A stretch of 64,000 nucleotides of DNA, taken from NCBI RefSeq assembly GCF_031755915.1, contig NC_083389.1, positions 26,543,501 to 26,607,500 of the forward strand, written 5' to 3'. The notes under the pieces were generated by a model. It was not told the DNA's origin. It saw nothing but the letters and a program-made list of their open reading frames with translations, and searched no databases. The position numbers and the translations under genes were made by a program. Of the stretch, positions 51,608-61,367 are shown in pieces. Every line of letters begins with the position of its first letter. Position 1 is the stretch's first letter. This DNA is from Ziziphus jujuba (taxonomy: Eukaryota > Streptophyta > Magnoliopsida > Rosales > Rhamnaceae).

Positions 51608-53690
51608 CTTCCCACTCTTTAATTCTTAAAAATCTGCAAAATGGACAACGAATGTAAATATCCAAACACTTAGATTGATACTCCAATCATACTAAAAATT
51701 TCATAAACATTACCCGAAATTAAAATCACCAAAGCATAAAACAAAAACCGAAACTAAATAAACCTTAACAATCCAATATCTTAGCAAATATCAAACTAAG
51801 ATAAAAAGCCAGACAACCAGAAACCCTAATGTATGTTTGGCAGTTCAAAAAAAGATGAAACAAAACAAATAACGTTGTGTCAAAGGCTAAAGTAGCTGCT
51901 ATACAATTCCTTCCCTCAATTTCCAATCAACCTACCTCTAGATTACAAAAACCCCCCAAAAGCAAAATCAAAATGATACCAAAACCACAACCCAATAGCC
52001 CCAATAATTAACACTCCCCCCCCCCCCCCCCCCCAAAAAAAAAAAAAAAAAAAACAACAAAAAGAATCATCGATGATCGGTAAATCGATTAAGAATTACG
52101 ATCTCGAATATATAAACAAAAACTAAAAAGCAAAACAGAAAGAGGATAAAAAAGGGAAAAAAGAAAAAAGAAAAAAAAGAAACCAGACCTGATTTGGAAG
52201 GCGAAGAAACCCTAATAACAATCGAAGAAGACATATGAGAGGGAAAATCCTATAAATGGAAGGTGGAGCAATAGGTCGATGAAGACGACGAGCTCCTACA
52301 GAGACTTAGAAAATTTCTGCGATCAAGAAAAAAGAAAAGAAAAAAACAACTTATTTTTTGTTGGGGGTTAGGGATCAGATTTGGGCTATTTCGGATTTCG
52401 GGTCCTCTATTATTTTCGTTTTAATTATTATTATTATTATTATATTATTTAAAAAAATAAAAATAAACGTTCGTTTATTTGTAATTTTTATTTATTTATT
52501 TATTTTTTGCAGTAAAGATCTTCACTTTTTCTTTAATGAAATTTGGACCTCTTTAGCCTCATTCATGGCGGTGGTAGGTGGACTTGTAGAGAGGAATTTT
52601 TAGATTTATTATTATTTTTATTATTTATTTATTTTTATTTATGAGTAAACGACTTTGATTTTTTTTCTACATATATATATATATATATATATATTTTAAT
52701 AGCTGAGAGAGACTGATTTCGTATAATATTAAATGATCTCACTCTCCAAGTTTTATTTATGTTTAGATATCTAATACTAAATATAAAAATAAATGCTTCC
52801 AAAAATAAATGAAAAGGAAAAAAATTATGTTATGACTTATATATGTTAGACTTGACTTTAAACATCATCAAAATATTGTTGGCACAGGTTGAATATATGA
52901 TTTAAAACATAAATTTGATAAGTTTAAAATTTAAATAATTATTTTTATTCATATTCAGTCAAAATCTGGGTGAAGAATTTTTTTTTTTTTTATGATGTAT
53001 ATATATGCGATTCTATAATTCCTAAAAGAAGCAAAATATGGTCAAAACTTGTCAAAAAAAAAAAAAAAAAAACTCATGGTCAAAACTGAAGCAATTAGTG
53101 AAATATATGGGAGAGAAAATTCAATTTAGCATCGTGTTCTCATTTTTATTGTTATTTTTATTTTAAAAAACATACTATATAATTTAGAAAAAGTGGTTTT
53201 ATTAAAATGAAGAAGATTTAGATTCATCTTATTATATTGCAGCAATTAATTATCTATTTTTTTATGAACATATTGTAGCAAGTAATTATCGTATACATAA
53301 TACACCTACACTTATTTTTTTTAATGAAAATGAGCTTTAATTTATAAAAATTTGTATAATAAATTTTTTTCAGCAAAAAATCTTTATTAAAAAATTAATA
53401 AATATTTAATTATAAATAAAAAAACTATATTAAATATTTATTTGTCTCCATATAAATTAAAAAAAAAATTTTATGAAAAAGCTTAAAATTTGAAATAGTT
53501 TTAAAAAGCTATTCTTTTAGTCAATAAATATATGTTATATTACTTTAACCAAAAAAAAAAAAAAATTTGACATTCAAATACAACTTTCAATTAAAAAAAA
53601 AAAAAAATCTGCGAAACACGTTTAAAATCCTGAAAAAACCCTTTGCCACAAATTCATGCCACGTGAGCATTATTTGTGTAATAAAAGATT
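51608..53690. other. CUL1 leader, promoter and AT-rich intergenic DNA
   Basis: The first part contains the CUL1 leader intron (acceptor at about 51634, donor at 52188) and a non-coding first exon extending to roughly 52300. A C18-A20 homopolymer pair lies in the leader intron (52016-52054). From about 52340 onward the DNA is AT-rich with (TA)n at about 52671-52694 and no gene that I can support. Confidence 0.6.
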
Positions 53691-53691
53691 T

Positions 53692-53800
53692 CTAGTAGCT
53701 CGGTTGGCAGAGCACCACAGCCCACGACGGGAGAGCTGGTTGGAGTCTAGTGGGGGAAGGGTCTTTTGCCTGGGGGCATAGCGAAAAAGAGTCTCCCTTA
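53692..53800 (+). mobile_element. tRNA-derived SINE-like head, split by a retrotransposon
   Basis: Pol III A-box-like TAGCTCGGTTGG (53696-53707) and B-box-like GGTTGGAGTCT (53738-53748; consensus GGTTCGANTCC) lie at a tRNA-like spacing of about 30 nt. They are followed by a non-tRNA body. The sequence is cut at ...tctccctta by the gypsy element, and the continuation is expected at 57100 onward (cttaaagaccatgag). There is no tRNA fold or acceptor stem, so it is not a functional tRNA gene. SINE identity is inferred from the promoter boxes only. Confidence 0.45.
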
Positions 53801-54321
53801 TGTCACGGACTTGTTTCTTTTCCCTTCAAGCCGTGCGGCCTTAGTTGCTATTCCGACCCTTTGTTGCAACTAAGTAAGCCTTTTGCCCACTAAAAGAGAA
53901 AGCTAAGCAAAGAAAGCTAGAGCACAAAGAGAGTTTGGGAGAATGAAAATATATTGCTTGAAAGAGAGCTTTACAAGAGTAGCTTGGATTCTTGAATCCT
54001 TGGATGTTCTTGGATTCTTGGATTCTTGGATTCTTGGATGTGTTACAAATGAGAGAGTCCAACCCTTTATATAGAGGGCTTGGCATGTAGGAAAGTTCTA
54101 GATATGTACACATGTCACCTATCTAGTTAGGGTTCTAGATTATTCTAGGGTTATGCACAAGATATTTACATGGAGTATTCTAGAGAGATTCCAATCTATA
54201 TTAGTCTAGGTTTCTCTTGAATCTTCTAGAATATTCCGGGCTTCTCTTGATTCTTCATGGAGAGTGTAGAGTCTTCCGGTTAAACCTCAAGGGTTTTACT
54301 CCTTTTTCGCGGGACGTGACA
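53801..54321 (-). repeat. 3' LTR of the gypsy-type element
   Basis: This is the 521 bp LTR with TGTCACG...CGTGACA ends. It contains internal 10 bp cttggattct repeats (about 53992-54039) and the same TATA-like TCTATATAAAGG (minus strand, about 54065-54078) as its partner. Confidence 0.93.
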
Positions 54322-54487
54322 CTCTCCCCCACCTAAACTCGCGACGCCCTCGTCGCGCCTTCTTCCTTGCCCGCCGAATGTGATCTTTGAGTTGCCGTTG
54401 TGTATCTTCGTGCTCCCCACTTACTTCACCATCCGGCAGGTCCTTCCCCTTCACCAAGTATTTGGTGTAGTTGGGTATGCCTTTATG

Positions 54488-56536
54488 TTAACCGACTCGA
54501 CCCGCAGGTGTGGCTTCAACACTCTTGGCGGGTGAAGTCACTATCGTCGAGGGTGCCCCTTTTGACTTACCTTTCGCTAGGGCCTCCATGCCCCCTTTCC
54601 TTACAATGGGAAGTGACTCTTCATAGCGTCGTGCCTTCCCGTCATGTACCTCGTTTTGTTGAGGTGATGGTTTGGCTAAGTTCCCTTCCTTAGCCTCTTC
54701 GTGCTTTCTCTTGTCGTCTCCACGACTTGAAGCCAATGCACGCAAGCTCCCTTGGTGCAACTCCTTTGGCACATGTTGTACCTTAGGAGATGTCTTGGCA
54801 TGGTTTGAGGCATCCTCACTAGGCTTTTGGGCAGCAGCCAAGTCGATTTGCTCCTCCCTCTCAACTTGCAATGCTGACAAAACCTTGGCCTCCCGCTTGC
54901 TAGCTTGTTCCGTAGGCACCATGCACGTCATTCCCCCATCCATGATGCATAACTTGCTTGCAAATGGGAGTGGGAAAGCCTTTACTTGGTTGAAGAAGTC
55001 CATACCAAGGACAACCTTGTAGTCATCCATGGACACCACCGTTAGGTTCAATTGGTCCTCCCAATCCCCGATGGTGGTTTTCACACCTCTAGCAACTCCT
55101 TGGAGCGGCTTCGCGTCGGAATTTACCGCCTTTACGAAGCCCCTTTCTTGGGTTGCTTTAATCCCCAGCCTTTGTGCCTCCTCCACCGACAGGAAGTTAT
55201 GTGAGGCACCCGTGTCCACCAACGCCTTGGTGGGCACCCCATTGAGTTTTGCCTCCACGAACATTAGGCCACTCTTCTTTGTCTCCTTAGGAGCAGCCTT
55301 GATAGCATTCAACAACTGTAAGGAACCTATTTGTGTTTGCTCTTGAGTTTCCCTCTCTTCGAGCATGGCACTTAAGGACTTCCTCTTCGGACAATCTCTA
55401 GCCCAATGGGGACCATCACATAAGAAGCAATTTTCCTTCGGCTTAAATTCCGGCTTGCCTCCTTTCTTCCAATCTCTGTTAGGTAGTGGTGGCCTTCTTG
55501 GAAACTCCTTACTTTGGGGAGTTTTATGAAATTTGGCTCCCCCACCTTTAATATAATTAATCTTAGGCTTAGAGTTGGAAGACTCACCTTGCCTATATTC
55601 GATAAGCGTTTCGGCCGTAGTGAGGGCAGTGGAAATATCTTGTACTCCCCTTCGTTGAAGCTCTTGGCATGCCCACGGTTGCAACCCATCCATGAAGTTG
55701 AAAAGGAGGTCCTCCTCACTCATGTTGGGAATTTAGAGCATTAACGCAGAGAATTGCTCCACATATTCACGGATGGATCGTTGGTGCTTCAACTCCTTCA
55801 TGCGTTTCCTAGCTTCATTCGCCACATTCTCGGGATAGAATTGTTTCTTCAATTCACTCTTTAAATCTTCCCAAGAATTGATAGCGCATATGCCTCTCTT
55901 CATTTCTTCATGCTTTCTACGCCACCATACCGCAGCAAGATTAGTAAGATAGAGGGTAGCGGTGTTTACCTTTTGCTTCTCGCCTTGGAAATCCAAGGCC
56001 TCGAAGTACCGTTCCATGTGCCACATGTAGTTGTCCAACTCCTTTGCATCCCTTCTCCCACTAAACTCCTTGGGCTTAGGAGCATCTACCCTTGGAGTAG
56101 AGACTATTTGTTGTGTAGTGACGGTGCCACTAGTTGCAGCTCTCTTGCATAATGCCCAATCCTCACGAGTCTCCTCTAAACTCTTCTTAAACTCATCTAA
56201 TTGAGCTTGCATAAGGGACAAGGTTTCAATTACCTTTGTTTGGAAAGCTTGGCTTTCATGATGCCATGCCTCGGTGTTGGCCTCGTTGGTGTATTGCATG
56301 GTACCTCTAAGCTCCCCCACTTGGTCACCCACACGACCATCGAGCTCCTCCATGCCTTGCTCCACCTGATCAAGCCGCTCCAACATATCGGCAACGGCCA
56401 ACTCCATCTTGACCACCTTGGTCTCCATGGCGGTGAGAACGTCCTTCGACTTTGAACGCCCACGTCCCTTCCTTGCAGCTTCGGGGATGACCTCCCTTCC
56501 CCTTGCTTCTTCAACCACAACCTCTGATGAAGACAT
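54488..56536 (-). pseudogene. Retrotransposon gag-protease frame with one nonsense codon
   Basis: From ATG 56536 the frame encodes an alanine/glutamate-rich N-terminus with a coiled-coil-like segment (VVKMELAVADMLERLDQVEQ). The Retrotrans_gag core follows (PKEFSGRRDAKELDNYMWHM, then AAVWWRRKHEE and LKKQFYPENVANEA). A TAA at 55733-55735 (after SALML) stops it. The same frame resumes immediately with IPNMSEEDLLFNFMDGLQPW, a zinc knuckle CFLCDGPHWARDC (CX2CX3HX4C, one residue shorter than usual) and a retropepsin motif ALVDTGASHNFLS. It ends at 54488. Just beyond the stop, still in frame, YTKYLVKGKDLPDGE resembles a decayed chromodomain. Reverse transcriptase and integrase are absent. Confidence 0.88.
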
Positions 56537-56578
56537 GTTGCTCTAGATGCTAGCTTTAACCTTGGCTCTGATACCACT

Positions 56579-57099
56579 TGTCACGGACTTGTTTCTTTTC
56601 CCTTCAAGCCGTGCGGCCTTAGTTGCTATTCCGACCCTTTGTTGCAACTAAGTAAGCCTTTTGCCCACTAAAAGAGAAAGCTAAGCAAAGAAAGCTAGAG
56701 CACAAAGAGAGTTTGGGAGAATGAAAATATATTGCTTGAAAGAGAGCTTTACAAGAGTAGCTTGGATTCTTGAATCCTTGGATGTTCTTGGATTCTTGGA
56801 TTCTTGGATTCTTGGATGTGTTACAAATGAGAGAGTCCAACCCTTTATATAGAGGGCTTGGCATGTAGGAAAGTTCTAGATATGTACACATGTCACCTAT
56901 CTAGTTAGGGTTCTAGATTATTCTAGGGTTATGCACAAGATATTTACATGGAGTATTCTAGAGAGATTCCAATCTATATTAGTCTAGGTTTCTCTTGAAT
57001 CTTCTAGAATATTCCGGGCTTCTCTTGATTCTTCATGGAGAGTGTAGAGTCTTCCGGTTAAACCTCAAGGGTTTTACTCCTTTTTCGCGGGACGTGACA
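56579..57099 (-). repeat. 5' LTR of the gypsy-type element
   Basis: This is the second 521 bp LTR, upstream in the element's orientation. Its minus-strand TATA box CTCTATATAAAGG (about 56841-56856) is well placed to drive the element's RNA. It is the same as the other LTR at every position I compared, indicating recent insertion or gene conversion. Confidence 0.93.
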
Positions 57100-57658
57100 C
57101 TTAAAGACCATGAGTCGTGTGATGGAACACAAAGCGGTCAATTTTTATGGAAAAAAACCAAAAAAAAACAAAAAAAAAAAATATTCCAGCCTTCTTGTTT
57201 GTTTTATTCTATGGACCGCAAAGTTTTCTGCCGTCAAACAAATGGTCTATAACTCCCCCATTTCCACCATTGAAGCCCACTCTAGCGAGTAGCTATCAGC
57301 CACTTAAGCTGCCACTGCGACCCATGAGGAATTGTGTTTTATTTCATTATTTTACTATTATTATTATTATTTTTTTTTTGGTTGCATACAGATAGCAGTT
57401 CATGCTCAACAACCTGACACAAAATCATATGGTCTATATATATTTTTCAAAAAAGAGGAAAACATTTAGCAAACAAAGCAGTATTGTAGAAATTGTTCAA
57501 CCATGGAATTCAAAAGAAGAGTACAACATGTTTTGATGATAAAAAATGTTTTACTGTAGAGATCTTGACTAAGCGTGTGTATATATATATATATATATTA
57601 GTAATGGACGATATAGTGATGTATCATGCAGTGAACATAAAATTTTCAATTCCACACT
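57100..57658. other. SINE-like remainder and AT-rich spacer
   Basis: The first bases (cttaaagaccatgagtcgtg) probably continue the SINE-like sequence interrupted at 53800. The rest has poly-A runs and a (TA)n tract at about 57579-57599, with no gene visible. Confidence 0.45.
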
Positions 57659-58766
57659 AATTTTCTCCAATTTTTAAGACATTCTTACCTTATCATCTTC
57701 TCTAAGTAAAGCATGGCATCCAAATTTGCTTTTTCTCAAGCAATTGCATTGCATATATGGAAAACCACTCATGGTGAACTTCAAACAAGAAGCTCATCAC
57801 AAGCAGTGTCTCAATAGGAATCTTGAAATTTCATGCCAAAAGATGAAACCAATAAAATAATTTACCATTGAACTCAAACATATTCCTAGCTAAACATGCT
57901 CCATTCCTGGACTAGCCACACCCCCTTTTTTTTTTTTTTTTTGAAAGAATGGACTAACTACACCTGAAATGTGGATTTATATATATATATATATATACAT
58001 ATATATGATAATCAATAACAATCCTCCAGCAGCTTTGGCTCACTACAAGAGTGCAAACAATGACAACCTTTTTTCTCCTGTCTTATACATTCCTCTCCCT
58101 ATAATTTCCAACAAGATATGTTAAATATTATCTGATAATAAAGATGTGCTTCAACCAAATAAAAAAACACTAAAATTTTTACCTTTAGCATATAATCTGG
58201 ACAGGAATATTTTAGATTCCAATTCAAAGCGGGCTCTTTGAGAATATTAGGCAACAATGTCTTTAAGCATTGCTGCTTCATGGTCATTTTCATATATAGT
58301 GATCCCTTTGCCCTATCCCCAATCCCAACAAAGATATCCAAAGCATTCTTCTGTAGAGCTCGGTCAATCTACTTTCCATATCGTGTTGCTGGTCAATCTG
58401 ATATGCAAAGTTTTGTGAAAAAAACTTATGACAACTATAAAAATAAGACCCATAATTTAGAAAAAAAGATATGAACCAACCAACTTACCAAAGAAATTAC
58501 AACATCCAATTTACTTTTGCATTTGATTTCTGATAGACTTGAAAATCAAAACAGAGGTGCACATAGTATTATTGCAAAGATCAATAAAAAGAAAATATAC
58601 ACAATATATGATGTAAAATAATAAAATTGCATTCTGTTCGGGTTCGTCATGGCATACCTGATCATGGAAGTTTGTGAATCCAACCTCATTAAGGTTTGGA
58701 AGTGACCTCCCGGCAATAGAGCAGCGATAGAGATAATGGAGGAATCGAGAAAGCTGCCAACCATGT
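57659..58766 (-). pseudogene. Partial genomic copy of CUL1 (exons 7 back to 3)
   Basis: The segment aligns collinearly with 50080-51069 of the CUL1 gene in this window, including introns. Recognisable blocks are exon 7 (cttatcatcttctctaagtaaagcatggcatcc), exon 6 (ctccagcagctttggctcacta), exon 5 (accttagcatataatctggacagga), exon 4 and the 3' part of exon 3 (tgaatccaacctcattaagg). Many substitutions, indels and an inserted TA/poly-T block (57927-58005) break the frame. It is on the same strand as the parent. Retained introns show a DNA-level duplication, not a retrocopy. Confidence 0.9.
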
Positions 58767-59532
58767 TTATTGAATAAAATTATCTTAATTCATATAAACA
58801 AGTAATATAAAATATTTATCATTTTTATATGTTAAATTAAATATTATAATATATGAAGAGCAAACAAAAGGTGCTATCATAAAAAAAAAAGAAAAAGAAA
58901 AAAGAACTGTTAATTGAACTTTAAAAAAACTTACATTTAGATATGTTTTTAATAAAAAAGGATTCTAATTTTTTTTTTATTAATTAAAATTTTGTGAGGA
59001 AGATAGTCTATGATACATGAACTTTTCTGGTTAATTAAAATACTAGGTTTTTGGTGTATATGCATTAGCTGTCGTAAATCACATCATGGCTTATTTTCTT
59101 GGTAAAGAAGGAAAAAAAATATATTTATGCTTTAAATTACCAAAGAAATAATTGAAGAAATTAATTAAAGCTTATACATGCAAATCAAGAATTCTACTAG
59201 ACATCACCTAATGAACAAAAAAACTAGATGTCCCACATATAGCATTAATGGTCCCATAAGTGCTTGTGTCTTAAAAGGGGTTTTGGGAAAATTTTTCGTC
59301 TCCATGCCATAAAGATTCTTCTGCTTCTATAGCAATACAAATGCTCATTATATACATATTTAAGATAAAGTTTCACTTGTATAATGCAGGCATACGTTGA
59401 ATATGTATTCTAAACTTTTATTTTCAAAAAAACACGTGTTCTTCCATCAATACCGAATATGAATTTTTTTTTCAAAAATATGTGTGCCTGCGTATATTAT
59501 TGGCGAGTTTATTAATTAAATAACTAACACGA
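58767..59532. other. AT-rich spacer between the two duplicated fragments
   Basis: About 770 bp of AT-rich sequence lie between the CUL1-like and CW-like fragments. I could not match it by eye to other parts of the window, and it has no open gene. Confidence 0.5.
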
Positions 59533-60695
59533 TCTGTAACTCAAAAGTCTATAAAAGAGTCTCCCACTATCACTATTTAGTTTATGGCTATTCTGTATTT
59601 TCTTTCTCTTATGTTCCTTTGTCAGCAAATGAGAATGTAACTAATCTGGTAGCATTTTCTTCTGTTATTCTGTATTCAAATAGGTAATGACTTCCTTTCC
59701 TGTTCCTGGGGAGATAGCAGTATCACCACTTCAGGAAAGTATGCTTTGCCTGATAAAAAAGGGAAAAACTTTGTAGAGCAAGTAATCTGGAGCATTCTCC
59801 CAAGCGTATTCAAGAGCAATCAACCTTGTTAGTCCAGAAGCCGGATTCCATGAGGGGAGATTTTAAAGTGTTAAAAGGAGAAGAAAACAAACTTAGGAGG
59901 GAGCGTTGAGAGACAGACTGAAATGAAGAAGCATGAGAATGTTTATCATTTTGAGAATAACACAACAACTCCTGAGAAGAAGACATCCATTGAAGCATTA
60001 AATGGTAAGAAGGTCTATAATCAGTTGGTGTCAAACTAAGAGGCAACTTTAAAAGGTGCTCCAAATTCATTGTCTCCTGTGATGGCAAATGGACATGCTT
60101 AACGATTGATACCGGCTGCAGTCACTCCTATAGTTATAGAAGAAGATTGGGTGTGCTGTGACAGTTTTCAGAAGTGGAGGCTTCTACCCTTTGGTAGTAA
60201 GCCAGAGCAACTCCCCGAGAAATTATTGTATAGAAGCTAAACTGGCTGTAAGTTTCCTTTCTCATTATGGGTTTGGATATTGACACATTAGCCTGTTAAA
60301 TTGTGTCTATTAATGGTTGTTGCTGAAGCTCCAGATAAATACTAAATAATAATTCTATTACAATGATTATTCTCTTTGCTTATGTATGTACTCTCTCTCC
60401 CCCCACACCCCCCTCACGTATGTACACCAATTTCTATGTATAATTATGTACTTCTACACATATTTATATTTGTATTTATATGTTGATGCCCTACTAACTG
60501 GTCACCGAAAATGTGTTGTACGCCTAGAATGAATCGGTGCGACATCGGTGAGGAGGAAACAACAAAAGCAATAAATACGTTATACCAACTACCGGTTTCT
60601 GACCATTAAAGTAGCCTACAGAATCAGGCTAATGGAAGCGCATCTAAAGTATTGCAGTTGGAGTCCAACATCCGGACCAGAATCTCCATAATAAC
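59533..60695 (+). pseudogene. Partial genomic copy of the CW zinc-finger gene
   Basis: The segment aligns with about 28306-30345 of the CW gene: end of exon 4, intron 4, start and end of exon 5, intron 5 and start of exon 6. About 885 bp of exon 5 (parent about 28750-29632) are missing, joining gaagacatcc directly to attgaagcattaaatgg. The CW motif is damaged: CCDSCQKW reads CCDSFQKW, and stop codons occur (for example after the LPEK region). Introns are retained and orientation is the same as the parent. The right end is cut by the copia LTR. Confidence 0.92.
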
Positions 60696-60698
60696 TGC

Positions 60699-61367
60699 TG
60701 TGGAATTCAGAGAATCAAGAACATAAAAATAGTAATGAACACAAACAGTTTAAAGAGGTTCGGCCAAGAAAATGCCTACGTCCTCAATGCTCAAGTATGA
60801 GCCTCTGCTCTTATTATCTGACGAGGAAATACAAGCTTCAGTAACAATGTCTCCAATGGTGTTTCACATAGAAAAACACTCAAACACTCTTGTTGTGATC
60901 TCTTTACAACCTCATACGGAATCTCTCGATGTTTTCACCAAGAAAACCAATTACACTTACAGAACCTCCCAATGAATTGAATACAGTACAGAAGAACCAA
61001 AATTCTCTCTCAAACCCTAAACTCGATTCAATACATGCTCTGTAAAACTATGATTCTAACTTGCTTGAAGAAGAAGAAAAACTGTTTATATGCATAACTG
61101 TTTAGAGCTGACGTGACAAACTTGCTGATGTGGACCAATCACTATGAAGCTTCTCCCAACTGACTTAACAACCACATTTGCCATTTATGTGTTTTAGTTA
61201 TTTTAAATAGATTCCAAAATGTTGTCGTTTCTTCTCGAATCACTTAAACTCTTCTTAGAACGTCATCGTTTCATCCTCTTTCTTTATTTCCTCATATCAC
61301 AGGTTCGAACATTAGTAGCTGAACAATATCATATATTTCCTCAGCTCTTGAGGATTATTTCTTCACA
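60699..61367 (-). repeat. 3' LTR of a Ty1/copia element (boundaries approximate)
   Basis: Read on the minus strand the LTR begins TGTGAAGAAATAATCC after a purine-rich GATGGAGAAA tract and ends ...GAATTCCACA, abutting the CW pseudogene. The partner LTR lies beyond the window, so length (about 669 bp) and ends cannot be confirmed by comparison. An open frame inside it (60772-60975) has no known domain. Confidence 0.7.

Larger units (their letters stand above)
53801..57099 (-). mobile_element. Ty3/gypsy-type element, non-autonomous (gag-protease only)
   Basis: Two 521 bp LTRs (53801-54321 and 56579-57099), identical as far as I can read, bound a 2.26 kb interior. On the minus strand the 5' LTR is followed by a primer-binding site TGGTATCAGAGCC (about 56563-56575, initiator Met tRNA). 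A purine tract GGTGGGGGAGAG (about 54322-54333) precedes the 3' LTR. The flanks share ctta (53797-53800 and 57100-57103). The coding part has gag, a zinc knuckle and protease but no reverse transcriptase, RNase H or integrase. A short chromodomain-like remnant at about 54390-54460 shows descent from a chromovirus-type gypsy element by internal deletion. It must have used enzymes in trans. Confidence 0.92.

Noticed and set aside
53692..53765. A tRNA gene
   Set aside because: A- and B-box-like motifs are present, but there is no matching acceptor stem or anticodon arm and the B box is imperfect.
57659..58766. A second functional cullin gene
   Set aside because: Only parts of exons 3-7 are present, with indels and stops.
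59533..60695. A retrocopy of the CW mRNA
   Set aside because: Introns 4 and 5 are retained, so it derives from genomic DNA.
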